A stretch of DNA of 64,000 nt from Saprospiraceae bacterium. Its GTDB lineage: Bacteria > Bacteroidota > Bacteroidia > Chitinophagales > Saprospiraceae. Of the stretch, positions 9,754-18,453 are shown in pieces. The notes beneath the pieces were generated by a model. That model had not been told where the DNA came from. It did not search any database and saw only the letters and a program-made list of their open reading frames with translations. The stretch is from contig JAHDES010000011.1 of NCBI GenBank assembly GCA_020628645.1, positions 2,431 to 66,430 of the forward strand, in the 5' to 3' direction. Position numbers and translations under genes: made by a program. Each line of letters starts with the position of its first letter. The first letter of the stretch is position 1.

Positions 9754-10290
9754 TTAAAACTTATTCTTAAACATCATACTTTCGACGGGTTTGTCGGTGC
9801 GTGTGATGTATTTGGCATTTTTCTTTTTGTTGTAATAATTCAAAATTTCACCATCTACAGCAAAATAAATGAGTTGACCGATGGGCATTCCTGCATACAC
9901 ACGAACGGGATGAACACAAGAAATTTCCAAGGTCCAGGTATTACAAAAACCAACATCTCCTTTTCCTGCGGTAGCGTGAATATCTATTCCTAAGCGTCCC
10001 ACGGAAGATTTTCCTTCCAAAAAAGGAACAGTGGCATGAGTTTCGGTATATTCTTCCGTTACACCAAGATAAAGTGTACCAGGTTGAAGGACGAAGCCTT
10101 CTTCTGGAATTTCGATGGCGACTGTTTCATTGTGCTGACGCGCATCTAAAGTTTCATTTTTATAAACGGCTAAATGTTTGCTCAGATGGACATCATAAGA
10201 ATTGGTGCCTAAACATTCTTTTTTGAAAGGGTCGATGACGATAGAACCATCTTCTATGGCGGCTAAAATTTTTTTATCACTTAGAATCAT
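9754..10290 (-). CDS. dcd: dCTP deaminase
   Basis: Deaminates dCTP to dUTP, feeding dUTPase and thymidylate synthesis; a homotrimeric cytosolic enzyme. The 178 residues match the family. Diagnostic segments are MILSDKKILAAIEDG at the start, GTNSYDVHLS, the signature FLEGKSSVGRLGI with the active-site Ser/Arg, and TWTLEI containing the general-base Glu region, followed by IGQLIYF. The enzyme is well separated from the dUTPase family by the N-terminal segment. It is the first gene of a two-gene unit with the helicase. A bifunctional dCTP deaminase/dUTPase cannot be excluded from sequence reading alone. Confidence 0.93.
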   Translation of the reverse strand: MILSDKKILAAIEDGSIVIDPFKKECLGTNSYDVHLSKHLAVYKNETLDARQHNETVAIEIPEEGFVLQPGTLYLGVTEEYTETHATVPFLEGKSSVGRLGIDIHATAGKGDVGFCNTWTLEISCVHPVRVYAGMPIGQLIYFAVDGEILNYYNKKKNAKYITRTDKPVESMMFKNKF

Positions 10291-10331
10291 AGTGTTTGTT
10301 TAATCCTTTTTTAATTAGGAATAGTAGGTTT

Positions 10332-11252
10332 CTAGGAATTTAACTCAATTTGCCAACAAATAATACTTCGATCATCACTTGCGGAAATAAGATAATTATT
10401 TTCTAACCAAAGTAGTGCATTCACAGAATTTAGATGTCCCCCATTTCTAGCCGTATCAATGACTTTAAGGAGTTGAAATGTTGTTGAATCCCAGATTTTT
10501 ATAGTTTTATCTCGACTTCCAGTGGCGAAGATAGGCAAAGTCGGGTGAATGGCAATAGTATTTATCGTAAACCAATGCGCGGCTTGATCGCTGATGCATT
10601 CAAAATTATTTTGAAGATCCCAAACTTTTAAATGTGCATCTCGTCCACCGCTTATTAAATAGGCTTGATTTGGATGAAGTTGTAGACTGAAAACAGTATT
10701 GTCGTGTGCATTTTGAATGGTGTGTTTTACTTGGAAGGTAGTTTCATCAATCAGATAAATATTTCCATCACTTGATCCAATAACTAAGCACTGTTCATGC
10801 TTCCAATAAGTAATAGAACGTAGCCGTTCATGACTGACTTGCAAGCTTTCAACACTTCTTTTTTGAGTAATAGCCCATTTGGTGAGTAAACCATCTCCTC
10901 CTAAAGAATATAGTGAATTTCCAATTGGTAATAACGCATACACTCCTTTTTTATGATGAGCTATATTTTTTGTTTGATTGGGATCAACTAAATCAACCCA
11001 ATGAATACCACCATTCATATTGCCAGCAACGACTAGGTTTTCCTTAGGAAGATGACAAAGTGAAAAGATATTTGTTTCGACAGTCGCTTTTAATTGACCA
11101 TTTTCAGATTGAGGCATTTCCCATTCTACAATCCAGCCTTCCCCCGCTCCTGAGAGGAAAGTATTGTTTGCATTTCCTTTTTCAAGTGCATAAATGGCAG
11201 CACGATGCCCTGTGAGTTGATGGATTTTATGAACGTTAATGGACTTCCTCAA
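10332..11252 (-). CDS. WD40-repeat beta-propeller protein
   Basis: A 306-residue cytosolic protein made only of WD40 blades. Each blade carries the GH...D...WD pattern: LTGHRAAIYAL, HDNTVFSLQLHPNQAYLISGGRDAHLKVWD, HWFTINTIAIHPTLPIFATGSRDKTIKIWD and HLNSVNALLWLENNYLISASDDRSIICWQ are clear, so about seven blades are likely. WD40 propellers are interaction platforms; no enzymatic function is visible. No ATG lies near the N-terminus in this frame and the first blade starts almost at once, so the TTG at 11252 is the probable start. A -7 promoter-like element lies about 30 bases upstream. The gene is 41 bases upstream of dcd in the same direction and may be co-transcribed. Confidence 0.85.
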   Translation of the reverse strand: MRKSINVHKIHQLTGHRAAIYALEKGNANNTFLSGAGEGWIVEWEMPQSENGQLKATVETNIFSLCHLPKENLVVAGNMNGGIHWVDLVDPNQTKNIAHHKKGVYALLPIGNSLYSLGGDGLLTKWAITQKRSVESLQVSHERLRSITYWKHEQCLVIGSSDGNIYLIDETTFQVKHTIQNAHDNTVFSLQLHPNQAYLISGGRDAHLKVWDLQNNFECISDQAAHWFTINTIAIHPTLPIFATGSRDKTIKIWDSTTFQLLKVIDTARNGGHLNSVNALLWLENNYLISASDDRSIICWQIELNS

Positions 11253-11280
11253 GATGATTGAAAGATTGTTTGTATGTTTG

Positions 11281-11288
11281 CAAAAATA
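11281..11288 (-). promoter_or_regulatory. Possible Bacteroidota -7 promoter element for the WD40 gene
   Basis: On the minus strand this reads TATTTTTG, matching the Bacteroidota -7 consensus TAnnTTTG, about 30 bases before the TTG start of the WD40 gene. I do not see a good -33 TTG at the expected distance, so support is moderate. Confidence 0.35.
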
Positions 11289-11451
11289 CGGATAGTTTTT
11301 GTGGATTTAGATTTCTATCAATAGAACTATTTTAAGAAGAAGAAGTTTTGAAAAAATATTAGTCGTTGCACGAAAAACAATCAAAGGTTTATCAAAAAGG
11401 ATTCATTCTCAAAAAGAAGGAACTCGTGCTACGACCTTAAACAGATAAAAT

Positions 11452-12090
11452 TTGCCACTTTTTTTACATCGACATATTGACGCTGCAGCAGAAATTGGGA
11501 TTTGGAAAATTGAAGAAGACGAAAATTTCTTTCTTCAACAACTTCATTTATCTATTCAAGAAGTGGATTATTTGGAGCAACTGAAAGGAAGACGAGGATT
11601 GGAATGGCTAGCGAGTCGTTGGTTGATTCATTACATGTCGGGAAGAGCAGAGCGTGGAGCAATTTATAAAGATGAATTTGGTAAGCCCTATATTGAAAAT
11701 TCGACCCATCAAATTTCCTTAAGTCATTCAGGTGATTTAGCAGCAGTTATTGCAGCACCGTTTTGTGTGGGCATTGATATACAGCGGATCGTTCCAAAAA
11801 TTACACGAATCGCCCATAAATTTATGCGTGAAGAAGAAACCAATAGCCTTAAAGAAGTAACTAAGATTGAACATTTACATGTGTATTGGGGCGCAAAGGA
11901 GGCACTTTACAAAGCCTATGGACGTAAACAATTGGATTTTAAGGAGCATATTTTTGTAAAACCTTTTGTATATCATGTTACTAATGGGCAAACGACGGCT
12001 TATGTAAATAAGGGGGACTATATTGCCCATTTTGAGGTGTTTTATGAACGATTGGATGACTATATTTTGGTTTATGCTTTAGAACAATAA
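11452..12090 (+). CDS. 4'-phosphopantetheinyl transferase superfamily protein (Sfp type)
   Basis: Transfers the phosphopantetheine arm of CoA to acyl- or peptidyl-carrier proteins. The protein has 212 residues, the size of the Sfp-type pseudo-dimer. Motifs: HQISLSHSGDLAAVI (P2-like), VGIDIQ (the metal-binding motif, usually GxDxE, here with Gln at the third position) and WGAKEALYKAYG (the W-xx-KEA-xxK signature). An in-frame stop lies two codons upstream of the TTG at 11452 and the next ATG is too far inside, so TTG is chosen as start. It is followed 5 bases later by a lipoprotein gene. The carrier-protein partner is not in this window; it could serve fatty-acid, flexirubin or other pathways. 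Confidence 0.88.
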   Translation: MPLFLHRHIDAAAEIGIWKIEEDENFFLQQLHLSIQEVDYLEQLKGRRGLEWLASRWLIHYMSGRAERGAIYKDEFGKPYIENSTHQISLSHSGDLAAVIAAPFCVGIDIQRIVPKITRIAHKFMREEETNSLKEVTKIEHLHVYWGAKEALYKAYGRKQLDFKEHIFVKPFVYHVTNGQTTAYVNKGDYIAHFEVFYERLDDYILVYALEQ

Positions 12091-12095
12091 GATTT

Positions 12096-12539
12096 ATGAA
12101 AAATACACTTTTCTTTTCTGGATTTCTTTTTTTGATTGGATGTGGAAACTCTTCTTCAGATGGAGTAGGATTTGCAGCTTTAAAAGACAATCCTGATTTA
12201 TCGCCAGAGTTTATGCAGTTTTATATGAAATTTCATACCGATAGTCTGTATCAAATGGAGCATATTTTATTTCCATTAGAAGGATTACCTGCCAATGCAG
12301 ATAGTGCTACTTTAGTGGCAGGACGCTATCAGTGGGAAAGAGATAGTTGGCAAATGCATCGTCCTATACAATCTTCAGATGAGAATCAATTTCGTCAAGA
12401 ATACCAAAGTGTGGATGATAAAACGGTAATAGAATATATCATTGATCCAAATGCTGGTTTTATGATGGAACGTCGTTTTAGTCAGTTTCGAAATGAGTGG
12501 TATTTAATTTATTATGCAGGGATGAATAAGGTAGAGTAA
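12096..12539 (+). CDS. Small predicted lipoprotein of unknown function
   Basis: A 147-residue protein beginning MKNTLFFSGFLFLIGCGNSS: a short lipoprotein signal peptide with the lipobox Cys at residue 16. The mature part is about 130 residues with no recognisable domain; conserved-looking Trp/Tyr-rich strands (RYQWERDSWQMHRP, RNEWYLIYYAGM) suggest a compact beta fold. It starts 5 bases after the phosphopantetheinyl transferase gene and is likely co-transcribed. No function can be assigned. Confidence 0.75.
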   Translation: MKNTLFFSGFLFLIGCGNSSSDGVGFAALKDNPDLSPEFMQFYMKFHTDSLYQMEHILFPLEGLPANADSATLVAGRYQWERDSWQMHRPIQSSDENQFRQEYQSVDDKTVIEYIIDPNAGFMMERRFSQFRNEWYLIYYAGMNKVE

Positions 12540-12626
12540 TATTTTATAAGTAGCAAATTGAACAGAATGGACAACTAATCTGTTTTTTTCCTTATTATCT
12601 TTAGTCCGAGATTAATCTACACATTT

Positions 12627-12950
12627 ATGGATTTAACAGAAATAGGTATTTACTTATTGCTTGCCAATGTAATAGCACACATTATCCAATTTGTTTTCTT
12701 AAATAGAATCAATTCATCTGAACGATGGGGTGTATTATTGTTTGCTTTCATTAATGCTGGATTGGCGTATCTGCTTTACCAATATACTTTTTTCTGGACG
12801 CCTTTTCTAGCGGTCTTATTTCCAATGCTTGGAATGTTAGGTTTAGCTGCTGCTTTAAAGAATTCAGCAGGAAATAAATGGATTAGTTATCTCATTTTAT
12901 TGCTCGATATGGGTATTGTTATCCTGTTTTCTTATCTTACTATATTCTAA
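12627..12950 (+). CDS. Small integral membrane protein, unknown function
   Basis: A 107-residue protein that is almost wholly hydrophobic, with four probable transmembrane helices (about residues 6-25, 34-51, 56-78 and 86-106). The short loops carry a few charges (RINSSERW, KNSAGNKW). No known family is recognised. It stands 87 bases after the lipoprotein gene and is followed immediately by a long palindromic element. Confidence 0.7.
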   Translation: MDLTEIGIYLLLANVIAHIIQFVFLNRINSSERWGVLLFAFINAGLAYLLYQYTFFWTPFLAVLFPMLGMLGLAAALKNSAGNKWISYLILLLDMGIVILFSYLTIF

Positions 12951-12954
12951 ATAA

Positions 12955-13066
12955 CCCAAGTTGCGTATCGTAAGAGAAAATAAGGATAATTTCATAAAAA
13001 TCTATGATTTTTATGAAATAGGACGCTTTTTCTCTCTTAAAAACGATAAACCGCAACTTGAATTAA
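12955..13066. repeat. Palindromic intergenic element, family B copy 2
   Basis: The whole spacer between the membrane protein and the SDR gene folds as one long imperfect hairpin. The outer arms are CAAGTTGCG (12957) and CGCAACTTG (ending about 13061); an intermediate GAGAAAA/TTTTCTC pairing follows; the centre is a perfect 13-base inverted repeat, 12990-13002 against 13006-13018, with a 3-base loop (TTTCATAAAAATC / GATTTTTATGAAA). The outer arms match those of the element at 5457-5589. A short reading frame covering this stretch is a by-product of the palindrome. Confidence 0.7.
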
Positions 13067-13075
13067 AAAACGAAA

Positions 13076-13726
13076 ATGAAAAACGTAATTATTACAGGCG
13101 CTACAGGAATGGTTGGCGGAATCGTATTACAAGCTTGCTTGGATAGTGACGAAATTGGAAAAGTGACGAGTATCGCTCGCCGTAAAACGGGGGCTAGTCA
13201 TCCGAAACTAGTAGAAGTCGTTCACGATGATTTTAAAGACTATTCCAAAATTGCGCACCATTTTGACAATCAAGATATTGCTCAGTTTTGCATAGGTGTG
13301 TATACGGGAGCAGTAGATCGAGAAAAGTTTCGAGAAATTACGGTCGATTATACCAAAGCATTTGCTGATCAGTTGAAAACTGCTAGTCCTGATGCGACTT
13401 TTTGTTTTTTAAGTGGACAAGGAGCCGATCAAACGGAGATGAGCCGAGTGATGTTTGCAAAAGATAAGGGCATCGCAGAGAATTATTTGATGACAAAAGC
13501 ATTCAATGCGCTTTATATTTTTCGACCTGCCTATATTTATCCAGTCGTGAAACGGAAAGAACCCAATTTGTCCTATCGCTTGTCTCGAAGTTTATATCCT
13601 ATGATGAAAAGACTCTTTCCTTCCTTTGTGATTGAATCTGTAAAATTAGGGCAAGCCATGTTTAAAGCAGGATTATCAGGCGCACCTAAAACAGTATTGG
13701 AAAATGAAGATATTAAACTGATCTAG
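13076..13726 (+). CDS. Atypical short-chain dehydrogenase / NAD(P)H-binding protein
   Basis: A 216-residue Rossmann-fold protein. The dinucleotide motif is at the N-terminus (KNVIITGATGMVGGIV, GxxGxxG), followed by SIARRKTG. The family is the atypical SDR group that includes HTATIP2/TIP30-like and NmrA-like proteins: the segment FCFLSGQGADQTEMSR with AKDKGIAENYL replaces the classical YxxxK, and YIFRPAYIYPV is the usual late strand. Substrate unknown. The ATG at 13076 begins directly with the Rossmann strand. It is an isolated gene between two palindromic elements. Confidence 0.85.
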   Translation: MKNVIITGATGMVGGIVLQACLDSDEIGKVTSIARRKTGASHPKLVEVVHDDFKDYSKIAHHFDNQDIAQFCIGVYTGAVDREKFREITVDYTKAFADQLKTASPDATFCFLSGQGADQTEMSRVMFAKDKGIAENYLMTKAFNALYIFRPAYIYPVVKRKEPNLSYRLSRSLYPMMKRLFPSFVIESVKLGQAMFKAGLSGAPKTVLENEDIKLI

Positions 13727-13746
13727 ATAATACATTAGCCGTTACT

Positions 13747-13862
13747 TCATATAAAGTAGTTTTACAAATTGGATTGTCGAACCCGCCTGCAAGCTTGGGT
13801 AGATTTACTTGACCCTAAACTAATATACAGGAAGACTTGTTTTTAGATAAACTACTTATATT
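13747..13862. repeat. Palindromic intergenic element with nested GC-rich hairpin
   Basis: Arms TATAAAGTAGTTTTACA (from 13750) and TAGATAAACTACTTATAT (ending 13861) are imperfect reverse complements. Between them lies a G+C-rich motif CCCGCCTGCAAGCTTGGGT (13782-13800), itself nearly palindromic and much like the CCCGTACCTGCAAGGTCGGG nested in the repeat at 37090-37226. No coding capacity is seen. It separates the SDR gene from the DUF5706 gene. Confidence 0.5.
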
Positions 13863-13890
13863 GTAGTTCATATCAATTTCAAAGCAATTT

Positions 13891-14511
13891 ATGGAGAATC
13901 CTGAAAAATCTACCAAAAAGAAAAAGAAGAAAGAAAAAGAGGCGCTCAATTTAGATAAAGAACGCGCTAAACTCGCTGCCTTTGAGCCACGTTCCGTCCA
14001 AACCCTCTTCCGAACCCTCTCTCGCAATCACTACAATTTATTAAGGATGATCGACAACAAATCGAGTATCATTCTTACGATTAATTCCATCTTGATTTCA
14101 CTACTGATGGGGGTCATGTATTTAGCACCACAAGAAGATCAACACATTATCTTTTTTGGCTTTCGTGTATTGACGATCTTTTGTATGCTTTCTATGGTAT
14201 TTGCATTGATTGGAATGTTGCCCCATCGTTATATTGGTCGGATGTTTCAAAAAAGTGATTATAAAGGCAGTTTGTATGCAGGTAATTTTGCGTCCTTGAG
14301 TTTGGAAGAATTTCAAGCTGAATTTTCACGCATCATGGATAGTGGAAATAATGTTTATGATGAAATGATCAAAGATTTATACTTTTTAGGAAAAGCGATT
14401 GCCGTTAAACAAAAATTATTACTCATTTCTTTTGCCATTTTTATGGTGGGATTGATTTCGGGAATTATATATGCTGTAACCAATGGATTGAGTCCTATGC
14501 ACTTTAACTAA
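13891..14511 (+). CDS. Stand-alone DUF5706 (Pycsar-effector-type) membrane protein
   Basis: A 206-residue membrane protein. Residues 1-30 are strongly basic and soluble (a run of nine Lys); the conserved DUF5706 core begins at RSVQTLFRTLSRNHYNLL (34-51) and continues into TM1 (58-78, with TINSILISLLMG), TM2 (86-109), a soluble segment with YAGNFASLSLEEF (129-141) and NVYDEMIKDLYFLGKAI (154-170), and TM3 (176-196). The core is clearly paralogous to the C-terminal half of the 418-residue HD protein at 18454-19710. In characterised Pycsar systems such transmembrane proteins act with a pyrimidine cyclase; no cyclase is encoded in this window, so the defensive role is inference. The next gene starts 27 bases downstream, suggesting an operon. 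Confidence 0.8.
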   Translation: MENPEKSTKKKKKKEKEALNLDKERAKLAAFEPRSVQTLFRTLSRNHYNLLRMIDNKSSIILTINSILISLLMGVMYLAPQEDQHIIFFGFRVLTIFCMLSMVFALIGMLPHRYIGRMFQKSDYKGSLYAGNFASLSLEEFQAEFSRIMDSGNNVYDEMIKDLYFLGKAIAVKQKLLLISFAIFMVGLISGIIYAVTNGLSPMHFN

Positions 14512-14538
14512 AAACTAGAATTAGCAAAACCGTCTTTG

Positions 14539-17500
14539 ATGAACAAACTACACTATATTATAGGATTATTTTTGATAATCGGAATTTCTTCTTGTGCGAC
14601 CTATAAAACACAGTATACGAAGAACACCAAAAATTGGGAAAGCAATCAAATTGATTTCAATCAACAGCCTAAGCATACGGTCTTTCTAATTGGAGATGCA
14701 GGAAATTATCCCACCTTAGAACAAAATCCGACCCTTCAAAATCTACAAAAACGTTTAAAAAAAGCCAATGAAAATAGTTCTGTGATTTTTCTAGGCGATA
14801 ATATTTATCCGAGTGGTTTTCCCCACGAATCGGAAGATGAAGCCGTTAAAAAAGAAGCCATAGCAAAGCTTCATACCCAACTCGATATCTTAGATGGTTA
14901 TAAAGGAAGGCCTTATTTTACCCCGGGTAATCACGATTGGCGAGGCGATGGAGTACTTGGTGTACGACGGCAAGAGGCGTACATAGAAGCCTATCTTAAC
15001 AAAGGCATCGAGGACGAAGACGAATGGGAAGATTACTATTTGCCGTCCAATGCTTGTGGCGATCCTCAAATTGTAGAAGTAAATGAACAATTGGTTTTTT
15101 TATTCATGGATTCCGATTGGTATTTGCGTGATTGGGATAAGGCGCACCCTTCCATCAATGAAGATTGTAATGCTTTAAGTCGTCCCGTTTTTCGCTTTTT
15201 GTTTGAAGAATTAGCACGAAAATATAAGAATAAAAATGTCATCATTGTTTCGCATCATCCGATGTATACTTATGGACCACATGGAGGGAAAACAAGTTTA
15301 AAAGAACATATTTTTCCCCTTACTCAATTATCGGATGGTTTGTATATTCCTTTGCCTGGTTTAGGAACAATAGGTGCAGTTGCTCGACAAAATCTAGGAA
15401 TGCGCCAAGATGTAGCACATCCTATTTATAAACAAATGAAACGCGACGTATTGGCAGGAGCAACGAAAAATGGAAGCTTCATTTTTGCATCTGGACACGA
15501 GCATAGTTTGCAATACATTGAATTGGATAAACAAAAATTCATCGTTAGTGGAGCAGGTTCTAAAAAAAGCCCTGTGGCTTTGGGGAAAGGCTCTCAGTTT
15601 GCACATGGAGGCAAAGGCTATTCTATTGTAGAATTTTATGAAGATGGATCGGCTTATTTAAGTATGTACATCACTAAAGAAGATGGGGGAGAAGAACTCG
15701 CCTATTTTCAAAAAATAAAAGATAAACTCCCCATCAGTGAGGAAAATATTCCGTCTTCTTTTCCAGAATTTGAACAAGCCCAAGAAACAGTTACGCGCAA
15801 ACCTACTTTATTAAATATCTCTGGGGCAGATAAAGGGGCGGTGTATAATGCAGTTTTGGGTGAACATTATCGTGATTTATATTTAGCAGAATATGATTTT
15901 CCTGTTTTAGATTTAACGGAGTTTCAAGGCGTCGGTGCTTATCCTATAAAACGAGGAGGTGGGAATCAAACAAATTCTTTGCGTTTAAAAACGAATGATG
16001 GTCGCCAATTTGCGATGCGTGCACTCACAAAAGATGCTTCGCGCTTAGTACCTTATCCCATCAATAAAATGACCGCTGCTAATTCCTTGGCAGAAGAGAA
16101 TTTTATGTCAACGCATCCTTTTGCCCCTTTGGTGATTCCTCAATTGGCGAGTGCTTGTAACATTTATCATACCAATCCTAAATTATATTATGTGCCTAAA
16201 CAACCTGCTTTAGGCGTTCATAATGACATGTTTGGCGGAGATGTTTACTTGATTGAAGAACGCCCTTCAAAAGGACATGAAGCGGTGGAGAGTTTTGGTA
16301 CAGCCGATAAATTTTATGGTACGCCAGATGTGGTGGGTAAAATTACACACAGTAGTAAGCATCAAATTGATCAAAATTGGGTCTTACGCTCGCGCTTGTT
16401 TGATATGATGATTGGGGATTGGGATCGGCACGATGATCAATGGCGTTGGTCGATGAAAAAAGAAGATGGAAAACGGGTCTATCGTCCTATCCCGCGAGAT
16501 CGAGATCAAGCCTTTTCTAAATATGATGGAATCGTTTCTGGATTAGCGCGTTTATTTATGCCTTTTTTACGGCAATTAAAATCCTATAGCGGTGAAATTG
16601 AAGATGAAACCCGTTGGGATAATTGGAGTTCTCGCTTTTTTAATATGACCTTTCTCAATGAAATTCCGTGGGAAGAATGGGAAAAAGAAGCGCTGTACAT
16701 CCAAAATAATATGACCGACGAAATTATCGAAGAAGCGTTTAAAGAAATGCCTCCTTTTGCTTACGAACAAACCGCAGCAGATTTGATGGCAATGCTTAAA
16801 GAACGCCGCGATAATGTGGTGCGCTATGCAAGAGAATTTTATGAATTTTACTCGGATGAGATTGTAGTTTTGGGAACAGATAAAAAAGAACGATTTGAAG
16901 TGACGCGTCAGCAAGATGGAATGACACTCGTGGAAGTGTATCACAAAGATGAAAAAGTATACTCCCGTTTGTTTGATAAAAAAGTAACTAAAGAAATTCA
17001 TCTCTACGGGATGGGCAATGATGATACCTTTAACATCAAAGGAAAAACCAATAAAAGTTCCTTAATTCGAGTGATTGGTGGAGTAGGAGATGATCAAGTT
17101 AAGGATGAATCGCAGGTTTCTGGAGGTTCTAAAAAAACAAAAGTTTATGATACCATTGATGGAATAAAAATAGAATCCGTTTCAGAAGCAAAAGACAAAA
17201 CGAGCAAATACAAACTACTCAATTATTTTGATCGCCGAGATGTTCAATATGAACATAATTTCGATACTAAACTCCCCATCTTAGGTTTTAATCCAGATGA
17301 TGGCTTTATCTTAGGCGGTGCTTATCGTTTGATTAATTATAAATTTAAAAAGTATCCCTACGCGCAAGAACACAATGTGCGAGCGATGTTCGGCTTTGCC
17401 ACGCAGGCAGTAGATATTCGATATGATGGTTTATACATAGAAACGGTGGGGCGTTGGGATTTACATACGAATTTACGCTTTCACAGTCCTAGGAATACCT

Positions 17501-18300
17501 TTAATTATTTTGGTTTTGGTAATGAAACGACGCGTGATAAAGACAATCGTCAGTTTAATGAAGCGCGTTTGAGTTATGGTTGGGCAAATTTGAATTTGCG
17601 TAAACGCTTTGCGAATAATAGTGCCTATTTTCAATTTGGACCGATGTTGGAATGGGTGGATGTCCAGCCCACTGAAAATCGTTTAGTGACTTCAGATGTC
17701 AATGGTTTACCAGCGGATATTTTTAATTCCCAATTTTATGCAGGAGTAGGTGTAGAATTAGATTATCGAAACATTGACAATTTTGCTGATCCAAAACAAG
17801 GCATTCGATTTAATACCAAATACAATTGGCGCTACAAAGTAGAAGAACCAACAGGTGATTTCTCTGCTTTACGCGCGCATTTCACCTTTTATTTACCCAT
17901 TGATCGACAGCAAAATTTTGTCTTGGCTTCGCGTGTAGGTGGTGGCTTTAATCTTGGTGAGGGTTATCAATTTTATCATGCGCCAACAATTGGAGGAGCT
18001 TTTTTAAGAGGCTTTCGAAATGAGCGTTTTCTAGGTGATCGTGCCTTTTTCCACAATACGGATTTACGCTTAAAAATCTTATCTTCTACGAATAAAGTTT
18101 TACCCTTTTCTATTGGTTTACATACTGGCTTTGATTATGGACGGGTTTGGTTAGATGATGTAGATGAAGGACGAAAATTACATTATAGTTATGGCGGTGG
18201 ATTCTGGCTCGCGCCTGTGGATATTGCGATTATTTCATTTGGCTATTATACTTCTGAAGATGATGCTCGATTGATTATAAAGGCAGGACATTCGTTTTAG
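14539..18300 (+). CDS. Lipoprotein fusion: metallophosphoesterase, kinase-like region, Omp85-type barrel
   Basis: A 1253-residue envelope protein. The signal peptide ends in a lipobox (LIIGISSC, Cys about 19). Residues 45-380 are a calcineurin-type metallophosphoesterase with all motifs: IGDAGN, FLGDN, GNHDW (131-135), SHHP (239-242) and GHEH (320-323). Residues 440-760 hold a second domain with FAMRALTKDASR, MIGDWDRHDDQW (625-636) and RPIPRDRDQAF; the DxDxH and DxD pattern recalls protein-kinase-like folds such as HipA, FAM20 or CotH (my inference). The last 330 residues are a beta-barrel of the BamA/TamA (Omp85) type, with the GGAFLRGFRNERFLGD signature and a terminal aromatic (GHSF). The TTG one codon earlier was not chosen. 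It probably follows the DUF5706 gene on one transcript. Related large Bacteroidota proteins exist, but their role is not established to my knowledge. Confidence 0.82.
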   Translation: MNKLHYIIGLFLIIGISSCATYKTQYTKNTKNWESNQIDFNQQPKHTVFLIGDAGNYPTLEQNPTLQNLQKRLKKANENSSVIFLGDNIYPSGFPHESEDEAVKKEAIAKLHTQLDILDGYKGRPYFTPGNHDWRGDGVLGVRRQEAYIEAYLNKGIEDEDEWEDYYLPSNACGDPQIVEVNEQLVFLFMDSDWYLRDWDKAHPSINEDCNALSRPVFRFLFEELARKYKNKNVIIVSHHPMYTYGPHGGKTSLKEHIFPLTQLSDGLYIPLPGLGTIGAVARQNLGMRQDVAHPIYKQMKRDVLAGATKNGSFIFASGHEHSLQYIELDKQKFIVSGAGSKKSPVALGKGSQFAHGGKGYSIVEFYEDGSAYLSMYITKEDGGEELAYFQKIKDKLPISEENIPSSFPEFEQAQETVTRKPTLLNISGADKGAVYNAVLGEHYRDLYLAEYDFPVLDLTEFQGVGAYPIKRGGGNQTNSLRLKTNDGRQFAMRALTKDASRLVPYPINKMTAANSLAEENFMSTHPFAPLVIPQLASACNIYHTNPKLYYVPKQPALGVHNDMFGGDVYLIEERPSKGHEAVESFGTADKFYGTPDVVGKITHSSKHQIDQNWVLRSRLFDMMIGDWDRHDDQWRWSMKKEDGKRVYRPIPRDRDQAFSKYDGIVSGLARLFMPFLRQLKSYSGEIEDETRWDNWSSRFFNMTFLNEIPWEEWEKEALYIQNNMTDEIIEEAFKEMPPFAYEQTAADLMAMLKERRDNVVRYAREFYEFYSDEIVVLGTDKKERFEVTRQQDGMTLVEVYHKDEKVYSRLFDKKVTKEIHLYGMGNDDTFNIKGKTNKSSLIRVIGGVGDDQVKDESQVSGGSKKTKVYDTIDGIKIESVSEAKDKTSKYKLLNYFDRRDVQYEHNFDTKLPILGFNPDDGFILGGAYRLINYKFKKYPYAQEHNVRAMFGFATQAVDIRYDGLYIETVGRWDLHTNLRFHSPRNTFNYFGFGNETTRDKDNRQFNEARLSYGWANLNLRKRFANNSAYFQFGPMLEWVDVQPTENRLVTSDVNGLPADIFNSQFYAGVGVELDYRNIDNFADPKQGIRFNTKYNWRYKVEEPTGDFSALRAHFTFYLPIDRQQNFVLASRVGGGFNLGEGYQFYHAPTIGGAFLRGFRNERFLGDRAFFHNTDLRLKILSSTNKVLPFSIGLHTGFDYGRVWLDDVDEGRKLHYSYGGGFWLAPVDIAIISFGYYTSEDDARLIIKAGHSF

Positions 18301-18390
18301 AAGTTTTTAGTTTTGCTTCAAATTTCAATTAGGTTATAGTTGTGGCAAGATTTATAATTATTAGATTATTAATGTTTTATGGTTTTAACA

Positions 18391-18421
18391 CTCTGCGTCT
18401 TTGCGACTCTGCGCGATGAAA
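18391..18421. repeat. Dispersed CTCTGCG-type repeat fragment
   Basis: Three imperfect units of CTCTGCG / TTTGCG / CTCTGCG in a row with short spacers, followed by GATGAAA. From memory, tandem CGCAGAG-like heptads of this kind are scattered in intergenic DNA of many Bacteroidota, cyanobacteria and Chlorobi, with no known function. The fragment lies in the 153-base spacer before the HD-DUF5706 gene. Confidence 0.5.
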
Positions 18422-18453
18422 CATGTAAGGACTAATTAATTAAAAGGATTACA

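Noticed and set aside
12961-13146. Short reading frame covering the spacer before the SDR gene
   Set aside because: It spans the long palindrome and has no protein-like sequence; it is a by-product of the inverted repeat.
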